From the NCBI RefSeq assembly GCF_001742185.1, contig NZ_CP015750.1, forward strand, positions 4,712,001-4,776,000: a DNA stretch of 64,000 bases, given 5' to 3'. The translations under genes and the position numbers were made by a program. The DNA is from Pectobacterium wasabiae CFBP 3304. Its GTDB lineage: Bacteria; Pseudomonadota; Gammaproteobacteria; Enterobacterales; Enterobacteriaceae. This document shows, piece after piece, positions 1 through 16,899 of the stretch; the stretch's first letter is position 1; every line of letters starts with the position of its first letter. The notes below the pieces were generated by a model. The model made no database searches. It was not told where the DNA came from and was given only the letters and a program-made list of their open reading frames with translations.

Positions 1-617
1 CCGAGCGCAATTTTGTAGCGATACGTCGGCTGTTGACGAAGCAGGCGAGAGATCTCGCTGTCAGGATCGTCAAGGTTACCGAACGTCAGCGCCTTCGTCG
101 GACAAGACAACACACAGGCAGGCAGCTTCCCTTGTTTCAGGTTGGTTTTGCGGCAAAAATCGCACTTATCCGCCGTTTTCGTCTGCGGATGAATAAAGCG
201 CACCTGATAAGGGCAGGCAGCAATACAGTATTGGCAACCTACGCACAGATCGGGATTGACATCGACAATGCCGCTTGCCGCATCGCGGAACGACGCTCCG
301 GTTGGACACACGTCAACACAGGGGGCATGATCGCAGTGCTGGCATGAGTGACGGAAAAAGCGATATTTCACGTCAGGAAAGGTCCCGATGGGTTCGCTGC
401 GAATGATCTTCAGGCGTGATACCCCTTCCGGCACCTGATTGACGTCACGGCAGGCATCCATGCACGCCGTACAGCCGATACAGAGCGATTCATCGTGGAT
501 CATGCCGTAGCGGACGCCGTTAACGTTCAGCGTCTGTGCGACAACCAGCCCCGCCGTACTGGTGATGGCAATCAGCCCGCCCATACGGGCAAGAAATTGA
601 CGACGAGAGCAACTCAT
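1..617 (-). CDS. nrfC: NrfC, 4Fe-4S ferredoxin of nitrite reductase (partial)
   Basis: Periplasmic iron-sulfur protein thought to pass electrons from the quinol-oxidising membrane subunit NrfD to the pentahaem cytochrome NrfB in ammonifying nitrite respiration. Translating the minus strand from ATG at 617 gives [14 protein letters not shown], a twin-arginine signal with an SRRQFL core. It is followed by cysteine clusters typical of 4Fe-4S ferredoxins ([41 protein letters not shown]). The start overlaps the nrfB stop as ATGA (614-617), so the two are probably translationally coupled. The 3' end and any nrfD lie beyond base 1. The family assignment is firm from motifs and context. Confidence 0.93.
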   Translation of the reverse strand, partial: MSCSRRQFLARMGGLIAITSTAGLVVAQTLNVNGVRYGMIHDESLCIGCTACMDACRDVNQVPEGVSRLKIIRSEPIGTFPDVKYRFFRHSCQHCDHAPCVDVCPTGASFRDAASGIVDVNPDLCVGCQYCIAACPYQVRFIHPQTKTADKCDFCRKTNLKQGKLPACVLSCPTKALTFGNLDDPDSEISRLLRQQPTYRYKIAL

Positions 618-1183
618 GGCTGCCTCTTATTACCCAGATGCACTGAGGCTGGGTTGAAATCTGGGTTATTACGCTGATCGCTATGGCAATCGACACACAG
701 TTTAATGCGGCTCTTGTCGTTCAGCGTTTGCATACTATCCTGCGTAGGATGCAACTGATGGCAACTGGCACACGCCACTTTGGCTACATGCACATCGTGT
801 GGCCAAAACGATTTCTGCAACTGCTCCGGCGTATGGCATGACATACAGACGCTGTTTTGCTCTTCCACCTTATACATCGGGAAGTTAAAGCGCATGACAT
901 CTTTAACGCCCTCACGGTGCAGCAGCGACGGCTTGCCATGACAATTGGTACAGGTCAGTTGTTGTTGATTATGCGGGTTGACGGCGGAGGCATGTTTGCC
1001 CTGCATGCCATCCTCTTCCGGTTTATGGCACTGTAGACAAGCCTCATCGGGATTGCGTTGTGGCATTACCGTCCACCGCTCTCCTTTTTCCGCCTGAGGT
1101 GCGGGCTGCGTCAGCCCTGGCAAGGCCCAAAGCATGCCTGATACCAGCACCCCGGCAGTCAATAACGAACGTAATACGCTCAT
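614..1183 (-). CDS. nrfB: NrfB, pentahaem cytochrome c
   Basis: Small periplasmic decahaem-chain partner that donates electrons to NrfA. Five CXXCH haem-binding motifs are visible (CLQCH, CTNCH, CMSCH, CASCH, CVDCH), matching the five haems of the family, after an N-terminal secretion signal ([16 protein letters not shown]). The ATG at 1183 is preferred over the GTG two codons upstream. It matches the E. coli NrfB N-terminus as I know it and sits behind a GGAG-like ribosome site. It lies 46 bases after nrfA. That gap contains a perfect 8-bp hairpin (1201-1208 with 1215-1222), which may tune or protect the nrfA message. Confidence 0.95.
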   Translation of the reverse strand: MSVLRSLLTAGVLVSGMLWALPGLTQPAPQAEKGERWTVMPQRNPDEACLQCHKPEEDGMQGKHASAVNPHNQQQLTCTNCHGKPSLLHREGVKDVMRFNFPMYKVEEQNSVCMSCHTPEQLQKSFWPHDVHVAKVACASCHQLHPTQDSMQTLNDKSRIKLCVDCHSDQRNNPDFNPASVHLGNKRQP

Positions 1184-1229
1184 ATCCACTCCACTTTATG
1201 ATCGCCCGCGTCCACGGGCGATGGGGTTA

Positions 1230-2663
1230 TTAGTTCAGTCGTCCAGCTTTACGCGCTTGCTCATTCCACTGCGGCACCACCGTATTCAGGAAATCCTGTT
1301 TCTCGGCTTTTATTTGCTGCATGTTGAGCCCAATCGCCTGCTGCGCTTTCTCTTTCGTCGAGATATCCGGCAGTTTGACTTCGCCAGTCACTCCTTTCTG
1401 TGCCAGCAGACGTACCAGCTTGGTTCTCGCTTCAGCGGATTTACTCAGCGAGGTGCCGAGCATCCGTAAACCTTCGTCCGGCGCATGCATGTGAATGCCG
1501 TGAGAAGCGACAGCCAGATCCCAGCGCCACTGCGCATGGCGGATATCCATGAGAATTGGCTGCATGTCAGCTTCGGTTGCACCAGCATCCCAGGCCGCTT
1601 TGGCCTCAAAATGCGCATGAACCAGTTGCTCTTCCGCTTTCAGTTTTAATTCCTGAATAGCCGTTTTACGCTCGGCGACAACCGCCTGCATTGCCGCTTT
1701 ATCCTGCGTGTGGCAATTGGTACAGGTTTCGCCGTACTTATCGAAGGGGTTACCTATCTTGTGATCGGTGTACAGCTTGCCGTCTGCGTTTTTCACTTTC
1801 GGCATATGGCAGTCGATACAGGTCACGTTGTTTTTACCGTGGATACCGATGCTCCAGGTTTCATATTCTGGATGTTGAGCTTTCAGCATCGGTGTACGGG
1901 AAAGAGGGTTGGTCCAGTCGGAGAAGGAAATGGCATCATAGTATTTCTCCATGTCTTCGACTTTCGTACCGTTATCCCATGGGAACTTCACGGCCTTGTC
2001 TTTACCGGAAAAATAATACTCAACGTGGCACTGTCCACAGACCATAGACTGCTGCCCGAACCGACTGGTTTGATCAAACGGCTTACCAATCGCTTCCATC
2101 GCACGTTCTGCATAAGGGCGGGACAACGTCAGCGCCGGTTTACCCTGCGCAAAATCTGGTGACGCGGTGTCATGGCAGTCCGCACAGCCGAGATCGTTAG
2201 CAATCTCAGGCCCGCCTCGTGCCCACTTACCTTTAAAGTACCCTTCTTCACCCTCTTGCTGGATCAATCGCGCCACATCCGGGCTTTTACAGCTCCAGCA
2301 CGCCATTGGTAACGGACCATCTTCCGCCGTCTTCGGTGCACCGGTGCGTAGCGTTTCGCGCACGTCTGTTAACGCATAAGCGTGGCCACGCGGCTTGTTA
2401 TAGTCTCTGGAAAAGGGGTAACCCGCCCAGAGGATCACCATCATAGGGTCTTCTGCCAACGCATCGTGGCGCTCAGCTTGTTCGCTGGTCGCTTTCCATG
2501 AGTTGAACTGATCGGGGTGTTGATTGATGAACGTTGAATTTCTTGCTTCTATCGGGGCGGGGGAAGACGGCGCCGGAACATCAGCGGAATAGGCTGGCAT
2601 CAGTAGAAAGAGACTGGCTACCATGCCCCACAGATAGGAGACTGACATGCTTATCCTGACCAT
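1230..2663 (-). CDS. nrfA: NrfA, cytochrome c552 nitrite reductase
   Basis: Periplasmic pentahaem enzyme reducing nitrite to ammonium with six electrons, coupled to formate or quinol oxidation through NrfB/C/D. The active-site haem motif CWSCK is present with four CXXCH sites (CADCH, CGQCH, CIDCH, CTNCH). The 477-residue length fits the family, and a signal peptide ending near ADVPAP is visible. The ATG at 2663 matches the E. coli start region (MTRI/MVRI). An alternative ATG at 2648 has a better-placed AGGA (spacing 5). It is the first gene of the nrf operon. An FNR-like box 123 bases upstream implies anaerobic induction. Confidence 0.97.
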   Translation of the reverse strand: MVRISMSVSYLWGMVASLFLLMPAYSADVPAPSSPAPIEARNSTFINQHPDQFNSWKATSEQAERHDALAEDPMMVILWAGYPFSRDYNKPRGHAYALTDVRETLRTGAPKTAEDGPLPMACWSCKSPDVARLIQQEGEEGYFKGKWARGGPEIANDLGCADCHDTASPDFAQGKPALTLSRPYAERAMEAIGKPFDQTSRFGQQSMVCGQCHVEYYFSGKDKAVKFPWDNGTKVEDMEKYYDAISFSDWTNPLSRTPMLKAQHPEYETWSIGIHGKNNVTCIDCHMPKVKNADGKLYTDHKIGNPFDKYGETCTNCHTQDKAAMQAVVAERKTAIQELKLKAEEQLVHAHFEAKAAWDAGATEADMQPILMDIRHAQWRWDLAVASHGIHMHAPDEGLRMLGTSLSKSAEARTKLVRLLAQKGVTGEVKLPDISTKEKAQQAIGLNMQQIKAEKQDFLNTVVPQWNEQARKAGRLN

Positions 2664-2785
2664 GCGTTTGTGTCCAAATTAAGCCGCCTGCCGGCGGTCA
2701 TTTTAGTTATCCATTCGACAGAAACCACACCAACTGTCGTGACATTACTCGGTGCTATAAATAGCAAAAAGATGTATCCAAAATA

Positions 2786-2799
2786 TTGTTTTTGATCAA
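2786..2799 (-). promoter_or_regulatory. FNR-like box upstream of nrfA
   Basis: The sequence TTGTTTTTGATCAA matches the FNR consensus TTGAT-N4-ATCAA with one mismatch. It lies in the nrfA upstream region, and E. coli nrfA is known to be FNR-activated. No transcription start was identified, so the spacing is untested. Confidence 0.5.
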
Positions 2800-3151
2800 A
2801 GGTAAAGAAAAGTAATGAATCGTATCGAGGAATGTATGAAGGTTGTCCCATTTTCCCACTAATGGTTAGACCATGACTCTTTAGTGCCTTAACAAACTCC
2901 CAACATCGGAGCGCGTCAGCTTATACCAAAGAGTTAATTGACTATTTTTTCATGGGGATACCATCAAAAGACCAAACTTTCAGCACATGGTTTGAAATGC
3001 AGAGCTAAGGGCTTGTCAATCGCCTCGGAGGAAGGCATTGTTTCCCCTCCCACTGTAAAGGAAGGGAGGAAGACCAATTTAATCGATTGATAGATTACGC
3101 TGTTTTTACTGTACGACTGTAGCCCAATTGGGGCGCATTAAGGAGTTTGTT
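2800..3151. other. Intergenic region between nrfA and a small membrane gene
   Basis: About 350 bases without a credible gene. It holds an inverted repeat of about 6 bp near 3046-3070 (CCTCCC/GGGAGG) without a following T run. It must also contain the promoter of the gene starting at 3152. I recognise no operator or RNA gene here. Confidence 0.4.
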
Positions 3152-3448
3152 GTGAGCAAAAAGGGAATGCCGCGTTTTTCACAAATTTTGCTGGCCATCG
3201 CAGCCATATTTTCCACTATAATGGCCGGCCTGTTCGGTTCCCTCTACTTTGTACTTTACTGGCCATATCGCAATAAATTCAATGAATTGGGTCGGTATTT
3301 TGATGAAGAGAATTCTGTCGTCTACGAGGAATCAGCAAGTACGTTCCTTCTCCCCATGGTGTTTTTTATCGTCCTAACCTTGCTGGCTGTGGCGGTTGGC
3401 ATTAAGCGCTATAGAGACGTCACCAAGCCGATCAATACACAGCCATAA
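3152..3448 (+). CDS. Small two-helix membrane protein, unknown function
   Basis: Predicted protein of 98 residues. The GTG at 3152 is chosen over a TTG at 3128 because AAGGAG at 3140-3145 sits six bases before it. Two hydrophobic stretches are visible: residues about 9-38 (ILLAIAAIFSTIMAGLFGSLYFVLYW) and about 64-85 (LLPMVFFIVLTLLAVAVGI). They are separated by a charged loop (FNELGRYFDEENSVVYEESAS), and a short basic tail follows. I do not recognise the family. It is a single-gene unit, opposite in strand to its neighbours. Small immunity-like or stress membrane proteins can look like this, but nothing here supports a specific role. Confidence 0.6.
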   Translation: MSKKGMPRFSQILLAIAAIFSTIMAGLFGSLYFVLYWPYRNKFNELGRYFDEENSVVYEESASTFLLPMVFFIVLTLLAVAVGIKRYRDVTKPINTQP

Positions 3449-3477
3449 CGCCGGGTGGGGTCGCGATAAACACCACA

Positions 3478-3560
3478 TGAACGCTTGCCGCGTTCATCAT
3501 CCTGGTGCCTTCACCAAGGCCATCATTGAGAACGCAGTGACAAGCCACTCCGTAGAGTGG
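3478..3560. other. Two hairpins between convergent genes
   Basis: Hairpin one is TGAACGC (3478-3484) with GCGTTCA (3490-3496). Hairpin two is CCACTC (3545-3550) with GAGTGG (3555-3560) around a CGTA loop. They lie between convergent genes and could end either transcript. Neither has a proper T run, so an intrinsic terminator call is weak. Confidence 0.35.
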
Positions 3561-3610
3561 CAGATCGGAGAAAGCGGGCATACGAACATTCAGCGCACAG
3601 AATGCAGACG

Positions 3611-4867
<1,257 letters not shown>

Positions 4868-4878
4868 TTATTCACTTT

Positions 4879-6510
4879 TTATATTTTTTTCATGACCAGG
4901 ATTGCAGGTTCACCGACAAGTTCAGCAGGTTTGTTCGCATCAATCCAGATGTATCTCACATCTCTTATACCTGCACTATATTCTTTACCTGTGAGCGTAG
5001 AGAACCACGTCATTTCAAATTTATCATCTTTATAATCGGGAGTTAAATGCCCTTTTATTCCATCACCATCTGCAGGCAAATAGAACACAATCCCTTCTTT
5101 GTCATTAACCAATGACCAGGTGGCGAAATTGAAACGATGAGGTTTCCAGTGAGTTAAGGGATACTTATCAATAAAGGCTCTAAATATTTTTTGATAAGAC
5201 ATATTCGGTTGCTTATCTTTAGGTAACTTTTGTGGTTCATAATTCAATTCAAACCACGATGTATTTTGCCAGTAATGACTCGTAAACGCACCATTGAAAT
5301 AAATTTCATAATTCCGGTTAAGACAAGACTCGGCTGTATTGTAGGCACCATTAAAAATACGATGAGTTGTTGTCTCATAGCAGCCATTCTCAATATTATG
5401 AACGGGCTTATTCGGATGAAGCGCGACAAGATCAGACGTCTTCTTCGCAACATCTGGGGACCATTCTTGAATGGAGATATAATCAAGCTTTGCTGCAAGG
5501 AATGGTGATTGTGCATAAATAAAATCATGCAAAGTAATCAAATGTTTATTTGAATCTAACACTTTTATCCGATCAATTTTATCATTAATAAATTGTGCAT
5601 TAGCATGGTTATAATCCATTGCTTCCTTAGCGACATCCCAAATGATGTTATTATAACCGCTATAACGTTTAATAACATAATCAAAGAATCGTTTATCCTC
5701 TTTGCTCCCCAATGGAGCCCAGTTAACGGATTTATTCCATACATAAATCATTAAATGCGCCTGAACGTTTTGTTCATTTAGATAAGCTATTTTTTTATCA
5801 AGCGCCTTGAAGAACTCCACATTTAACGCAGAGTAGTCTGGTTCAGCATTGTTTCCCATAAAAGGAAACTCTTTCACCTCATTAAAATTATAACGTTTAT
5901 CAATATCTTTAGTAGCCCATCCACCAGTTTTTATCGCACCATAGCCATAAACATTCATTAATACCTGGTTAAAGCCCCCATCTTTAATATAGCTAATAAT
6001 GGATTTAGTTTGAGACAAACTATCATCATTTTTATCAAGACTGAATAACCAGTCAAGCTCATAGGCATGGGGAGTGTAAATATCTCCATTTTCATATTTG
6101 AAAGTTTTCTTCGTATCAGGATCGACGATGACCTTGCCTTTTGAAGAGGCGGAACTCACTGTTATAACCCCTGTCCTACCGTTAAGATCTTTGATATCTC
6201 CCGTAACTTTATATTCCCACTTTCCTTCTTCTGGTAAGGAAACACGGCTAACATATTGACTTTCACCATCATAAAACATGTGCGAAACATAAGTTTTCCC
6301 AGTTCTATCGCTAGTGAATGTTGCTATTAATTCCTGGTCAAATGGACTATTAACTTTCTCTTTTGTTTCAAAAACAAAATCCTGAGTTTGCCATTTTTTG
6401 AAAGTACTAGGAATTGACTCCGCTGCCATAACATAGGTTGAAGCCAGCACAGATAGTGCGACCATAGAAAATTTCAGCGCTGGTATTTTATATTTATTTA
6501 TTGCTTTCAT
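4879..6510 (-). CDS. Secreted glycosidase, DUF5060 plus apiosidase-like domain
   Basis: Predicted 543-residue exported enzyme. The ATG at 6510 is chosen over an upstream one at 6579 because GAGGGGA lies just before it and the protein then starts with a normal signal peptide (MKAINKYKIP...VMAAES). An N-terminal DUF5060-like beta-sandwich occupies about residues 25-115. A TIM-barrel of the DUF4038/apiosidase-like (GH140-related) kind follows (PHAYELDWLFSL, NIIWDVAKEAMDYN, HNIENGCYET). The Glu residues in the last two motifs are candidate catalytic acids, by analogy only. It begins 60 bases after the bglH stop, so it was probably part of the bgl transcript. The insertion in bglH may now affect its expression. 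Substrate unknown. Confidence 0.75.
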   Translation of the reverse strand: MKAINKYKIPALKFSMVALSVLASTYVMAAESIPSTFKKWQTQDFVFETKEKVNSPFDQELIATFTSDRTGKTYVSHMFYDGESQYVSRVSLPEEGKWEYKVTGDIKDLNGRTGVITVSSASSKGKVIVDPDTKKTFKYENGDIYTPHAYELDWLFSLDKNDDSLSQTKSIISYIKDGGFNQVLMNVYGYGAIKTGGWATKDIDKRYNFNEVKEFPFMGNNAEPDYSALNVEFFKALDKKIAYLNEQNVQAHLMIYVWNKSVNWAPLGSKEDKRFFDYVIKRYSGYNNIIWDVAKEAMDYNHANAQFINDKIDRIKVLDSNKHLITLHDFIYAQSPFLAAKLDYISIQEWSPDVAKKTSDLVALHPNKPVHNIENGCYETTTHRIFNGAYNTAESCLNRNYEIYFNGAFTSHYWQNTSWFELNYEPQKLPKDKQPNMSYQKIFRAFIDKYPLTHWKPHRFNFATWSLVNDKEGIVFYLPADGDGIKGHLTPDYKDDKFEMTWFSTLTGKEYSAGIRDVRYIWIDANKPAELVGEPAILVMKKI

Positions 6511-6686
6511 AGTATCCCCTCGAAATTCTAATTCAGAAAAAATTAATAATTTTAAATATAAATTCAGTATTACCACCAAACTTCAGACTGGATACCGATG
6601 GTGAACTGATCTTTTTTTCCATCCCTGAAACTATAGCTAGTCAACTCATTTTCCTGCGATCTAAGGTAAGTAAATAACTTTGCATA

Positions 6687-9299
<2,613 letters not shown>

Positions 9300-9396
9300 T
9301 CACCCTCAATAAATAACTCTTTATTTTTAATGTTTATAAGTGGATATTATTATCTGAACAAAAATTCAGAATAGGTAATATATTGTTAATTATATA

Positions 9397-12734
<3,338 letters not shown>

Positions 12735-12748
12735 CTATCCTTAATGCT

Positions 12749-12952
12749 ATATCCGTCATACTCCAAGCTATATGTGCGTTGGCTGCGCTACTCGGCCCAC
12801 TTATTGTGGACCTCGCCCCGTTGGGGCCGCTGCAAGCAGCGTTCAAGTCTGCCTCTGGCTGACTTGTCGCTCACCTGAATCACTTACCCGAGTAAGCTCA
12901 TCGGGATTCACTTTCTTGCCGCCGTCCTGTAACTTGAATTATTTAGGATATA
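12749..12952. repeat. ERIC element with internal insertion
   Basis: The ends match the intact ERIC at 54525-54652 read in reverse complement (GTCATACTCCAAGC..., GTGCGTTGGCTGCG..., TTGCCGCCGTCCTG..., TTGAATTATTTAGG). This copy is about 204 bp because roughly 75-80 bp are inserted between GGCTGCGCTAC and CACCTGAATCAC. The inserted block is GC-rich and self-complementary in part (CCCCGTTGGGG, GCTGCAAGCAGC). It lies in the bglG-bglF leader just upstream of bglF and would be transcribed with it. Confidence 0.85.
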
Positions 12953-13000
12953 AACAGACTTAAATATCAATAATTTATGTTTACCAGCTCTGTTTGAGAC

Positions 13001-13054
13001 AAAAAAAAACCTAAATCGCTTTTCCCAATAACCATTGAGAAAACGATTTAGGTT
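13001..13054 (-). terminator. Intrinsic terminator between bglG and bglF
   Basis: On the minus strand the arm AACCTAAATCG (with following TTTTC) pairs with its complement (GAAAAGCGATTTAGGTT), followed by nine T residues. The upstream arm overlaps the last bases of the RAT sequence at 13051-13094. Bound antiterminator would therefore block this hairpin, as in the E. coli bgl operon. Confidence 0.93.
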
Positions 13055-13094
13055 TTGCCTGCCCGCCAAAACTAGCCGCCTGACAGTAACAATC
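13051..13094 (-). promoter_or_regulatory. RAT antiterminator site 2, with an enlarged loop
   Basis: The minus strand begins GGATTGTTACTG and ends GGCAGGCAAAACC, the two conserved parts of the BglG/LicT ribonucleic antiterminator. The whole is 44 nt, against 29 for the upstream copy. About 15 extra bases (CAGGCGGCTAGTTTTGG region) sit in the apical loop. Whether BglG still binds well is not known. Confidence 0.85.
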
Positions 13095-13247
13095 CTCGTT
13101 GTTTGTCAGCGCTATCTACTTGCCGACAATAAAAATGTTATCTGATAATTTACTTTCTACACTTACTTTATTCTTTCATTTCCATCGCACGCAAGAAATT
13201 TATCTTACCACACAGCTATTTTGTGACGAAAAGCAAATTAATAAAAA

Positions 13248-14114
<867 letters not shown>

Positions 14115-14129
14115 TCAAACCCTGGAAAC

Positions 14130-14170
14130 AAAAAAACCAGACACCCGTAGCAATAACGAGCATCTGGTTT
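14130..14170 (-). terminator. Intrinsic terminator upstream of bglG
   Basis: On the minus strand AAACCAGATGCTCG pairs with CGGGTGTCTGGTTT, followed by a T run (14130-14136). The 5' arm overlaps RAT site 1, giving the mutually exclusive antiterminator/terminator pair expected for BglG control. Confidence 0.93.
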
Positions 14171-14194
14171 TGCCTGCTTACGCAGTAACAATCC
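14166..14194 (-). promoter_or_regulatory. RAT antiterminator site 1 (canonical, 29 nt)
   Basis: Minus-strand GGATTGTTACTG, a short loop, then GCAGGCAAAACC. This is a near-exact match to the known BglG/LicT-family RAT sequence and length. It lies 55 bases before the bglG start, so transcription must begin further upstream. I could not fix that promoter. Confidence 0.95.
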
Positions 14195-14470
14195 GCAATG
14201 GCTGGTAAACTACCATCTGCATTCATCTTCTCAAGGAGAATGACACAAAAACGTGATGCGGATCGCCAGAAAAGCATGTCGCTTACACGCACTTTCTTTA
14301 TTTATTGTTGGCTATTACAGGAATCAGTCACTTGCTATCATCTACCACAATAGCGTACTTATACGGTGTATTTCTTAGGCAGTTGCGCAACAAAGTTAGG
14401 TAAAAACACCAAATCGCACAGTTTTTTGCGTAAACGCACTGAAATATTCAATTTCTGACCTTTTACCACC

Positions 14471-14498
14471 TTGTTTCTCGCCGCTTAATAACTATAAT
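14471..14498 (+). promoter_or_regulatory. Putative sigma-70 promoter of pykF
   Basis: -35 TTGTTT (14471-14476), 16-bp spacer, perfect -10 TATAAT (14493-14498). The start would be near 14505, giving a leader of about 250 nt before the pykF ATG. The Cra box lies just downstream, consistent with repression. Confidence 0.7.
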
Positions 14499-14516
14499 AC
14501 GAAACGTCGTTTCAAT

Positions 14517-14530
14517 TGAATGGTTTCAGC
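14517..14530 (-). promoter_or_regulatory. Cra (FruR) box in the pykF leader
   Basis: Reverse complement GCTGAAACCATTCA matches the Cra consensus RSTGAAWCSNTHHW at every position. E. coli pykF is a known Cra-repressed gene with an equivalent site. The location just after the predicted transcription start fits roadblock repression. Confidence 0.85.
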
Positions 14531-14756
14531 TAAACAACGTGCCACTATCAATAACATTATTATCAACGGCATCGCCAACGCTAGCCCCCGCGAATCCCAT
14601 GCGACGAGCGGTTGCGCGCTTCATCACCCATTCGCTACGACCTTCTATACTTACCTCTTTTATACCGTTCCTCCATGCATTCTTTCCAGCGGCTTGCCTC
14701 ACACGGCCACTGGTTCACTCGTTTTTTTATCCATCACAACTTGTAGAAACTATCGT

Positions 14757-16169
14757 ATGAAAAAGACAAAAATTGTTTGTACCATCGGGCCGAAAACAGA
14801 GTCAGAAGAAGTGCTTGGCAACCTGCTATCTGCCGGCATGAATGTTATGCGCCTGAACTTCTCTCACGGGGATTACGCAGAACATGGCCAACGCATCAAG
14901 AACCTGCGTGCCGTCATGGAAAAAACCGGTCAGAAAGCGGCCATCTTGCTTGACACCAAGGGCCCAGAAATTCGTACTATGAAGCTGGAAAACGGCGCTG
15001 ACGTCACGCTGACCGCAGGTCAAACGTTCACGTTCACCACCGATCAAAGCATCGTGGGTAACAAAGATCGCGTCGCAGTCACTTACGCTGGCTTCACCGA
15101 AGACCTCAGCGTCGGTAACACCGTTCTGGTTGATGACGGCCTGATCGGTATGCAGGTTACGGCGATCAGCGGTAACGATGTCGTCTGTAAAGTTCTGAAC
15201 AATGGCGATCTGGGCGAAAATAAAGGCGTTAACCTGCCAGGCGTTTCCATCCAGTTGCCTGCTCTGGCTGAAAAAGACAAACGCGACCTGATTTTCGGTT
15301 GCGAACAAGGCGTCGATTTCGTTGCGGCCTCTTTTATTCGTAAACGTTCCGACGTTGAAGAAATTCGCGCTCACCTGAAAGCACACGGTGGCGAGCACAT
15401 TCAGATCATCTCCAAAATCGAAAATCAGGAAGGTCTGAACAACTTCGACGACATTCTGGAAGCCTCTGACGGCATCATGGTTGCCCGTGGCGACTTGGGC
15501 GTTGAGATCCCCGTTGAAGAAGTCATCTTCGCGCAGAAGATGATGATCGAAAAATGTAACCTGGCACGCAAAGTGGTTATCACCGCGACGCAAATGCTGG
15601 ATTCAATGATCAAGAACCCACGCCCTACCCGTGCCGAAGCTGGCGACGTCGCTAACGCCATCATCGACGGCACCGATGCCGTTATGCTGTCTGGCGAAAG
15701 TGCGAAAGGTAAATACCCGCTGGAATCCGTTACCATCATGGCAACGATCTGTCAGCGTACCGATTCCGTGATGAAAAGCCGTCTGGATACCATCAAAACA
15801 CCTGGGATCCTGCGTATCACTGAAGCTGTTTGCCGCGGTGCGGTAGAAACCGCAGAAAAACTGGATGCACCGCTGATTGTGGTTGCAACCAGCGGCGGTA
15901 AATCAGCCAAATCTATCCGCAAATACTTCCCGAACGCTCGTATTCTGGCGTTGACGACTAACGACGTCACCGCGCGCCAACTGCTGTTGAGCAAAGGCAT
16001 TGATACGCTGCTGGTGAAAGAAATCGCCTCTACGGATGATTTCTACCGCATTGGTAAAGAAGCCGCGCTGAATAGCGGTTACGCGCAAGCGGGTGATGTG
16101 GTAGTGATGGTATCTGGTGCGCTGGTTTCTAGCGGCACAACCAATACCGTTTCCGTACACCGTATCTGA
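14757..16169 (+). CDS. pykF: Pyruvate kinase I
   Basis: Glycolytic enzyme making pyruvate and ATP from phosphoenolpyruvate, normally activated by fructose-1,6-bisphosphate. Starting at 14757 gives 470 residues, the E. coli length, with N-terminus [16 protein letters not shown]. Visible motifs are [17 protein letters not shown], the catalytic ISKIENQEG and [12 protein letters not shown], and the C-terminal allosteric domain. The same frame is open upstream to 14520, but that part is leader, not family sequence. Regulation by Cra is implied by the box at 14517. It is opposed in flux to ppsA at 31.7-34.1 kb, which also has a Cra box. Confidence 0.98.
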   Translation: MKKTKIVCTIGPKTESEEVLGNLLSAGMNVMRLNFSHGDYAEHGQRIKNLRAVMEKTGQKAAILLDTKGPEIRTMKLENGADVTLTAGQTFTFTTDQSIVGNKDRVAVTYAGFTEDLSVGNTVLVDDGLIGMQVTAISGNDVVCKVLNNGDLGENKGVNLPGVSIQLPALAEKDKRDLIFGCEQGVDFVAASFIRKRSDVEEIRAHLKAHGGEHIQIISKIENQEGLNNFDDILEASDGIMVARGDLGVEIPVEEVIFAQKMMIEKCNLARKVVITATQMLDSMIKNPRPTRAEAGDVANAIIDGTDAVMLSGESAKGKYPLESVTIMATICQRTDSVMKSRLDTIKTPGILRITEAVCRGAVETAEKLDAPLIVVATSGGKSAKSIRKYFPNARILALTTNDVTARQLLLSKGIDTLLVKEIASTDDFYRIGKEAALNSGYAQAGDVVVMVSGALVSSGTTNTVSVHRI

Positions 16170-16188
16170 TCCTAACAATCCGATCGGT

Positions 16189-16216
16189 AAAAAGCGCCTT
16201 AATGGCGCTTTTTTTA
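16189..16216 (+). terminator. Intrinsic terminator of pykF
   Basis: AAAAAGCGCC and GGCGCTTTTTTT form a stem around a short TTAAT loop, ending in a T run about 20 bases after the pykF stop. Confidence 0.95.
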
Positions 16217-16471
16217 TATTCTGAAATGACTTTCTACAGCACGATAACCTAATTAATGCCTTTGTGTAACACGCCTTTTTAATAGCCTTAAGCTTCAGAG
16301 TTATCCGACAAAAATAGCGCTGTTTTCCTTACTTTTTTAATGAATAGGTAAAACTCGCTGTTTCTTTGAGCGAACGATCAAAATTAAGCATGTTCTCATC
16401 AAAAATTTATTCTCATTAGAAAATAGTTTGTGTAATACTTGTAACGCTACATGGAGATTAACTCAATCTAG

Positions 16472-16720
<249 letters not shown>

Positions 16721-16739
16721 TCGAGCTGGTTAAGTAGTG

Positions 16740-16771
16740 AAAATGGCGCACATTGTGCGCCATTTTTTTTG
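16740..16771 (+). terminator. Intrinsic terminator of lpp
   Basis: AAAATGGCGCAC and GTGCGCCATTTT form a GC-rich stem followed by a T run, 20 bases after the lpp stop. Confidence 0.95.
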
Positions 16772-16899
16772 CCTTCGTTTTATTCCTCAATCTTTCTCTT
16801 CAATCCTTTTTTCACGCTATCTGGTATATCCCTCACCTTCCCCGATCCTTGGAACTGCACAGATGCGCCTAAGACGCACCTGAACGGTTTATTTCATGA

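Noticed and set aside
2651..2851. Small minus-strand ORF of 66 codons upstream of nrfA
   Set aside because: It covers the FNR-like site and the nrfA start region, has no ribosome site and shows no family features.
3152..3448. Colicin-type immunity protein
   Set aside because: Size and helices are compatible, but there is no toxin gene nearby and no recognisable family motif.
14493..14516. Palindrome GAAACGTCGTTTC as a second Cra site
   Set aside because: It has inverted symmetry but does not match the asymmetric Cra consensus as well as the adjacent 14517-14530 site. It may simply be promoter sequence.
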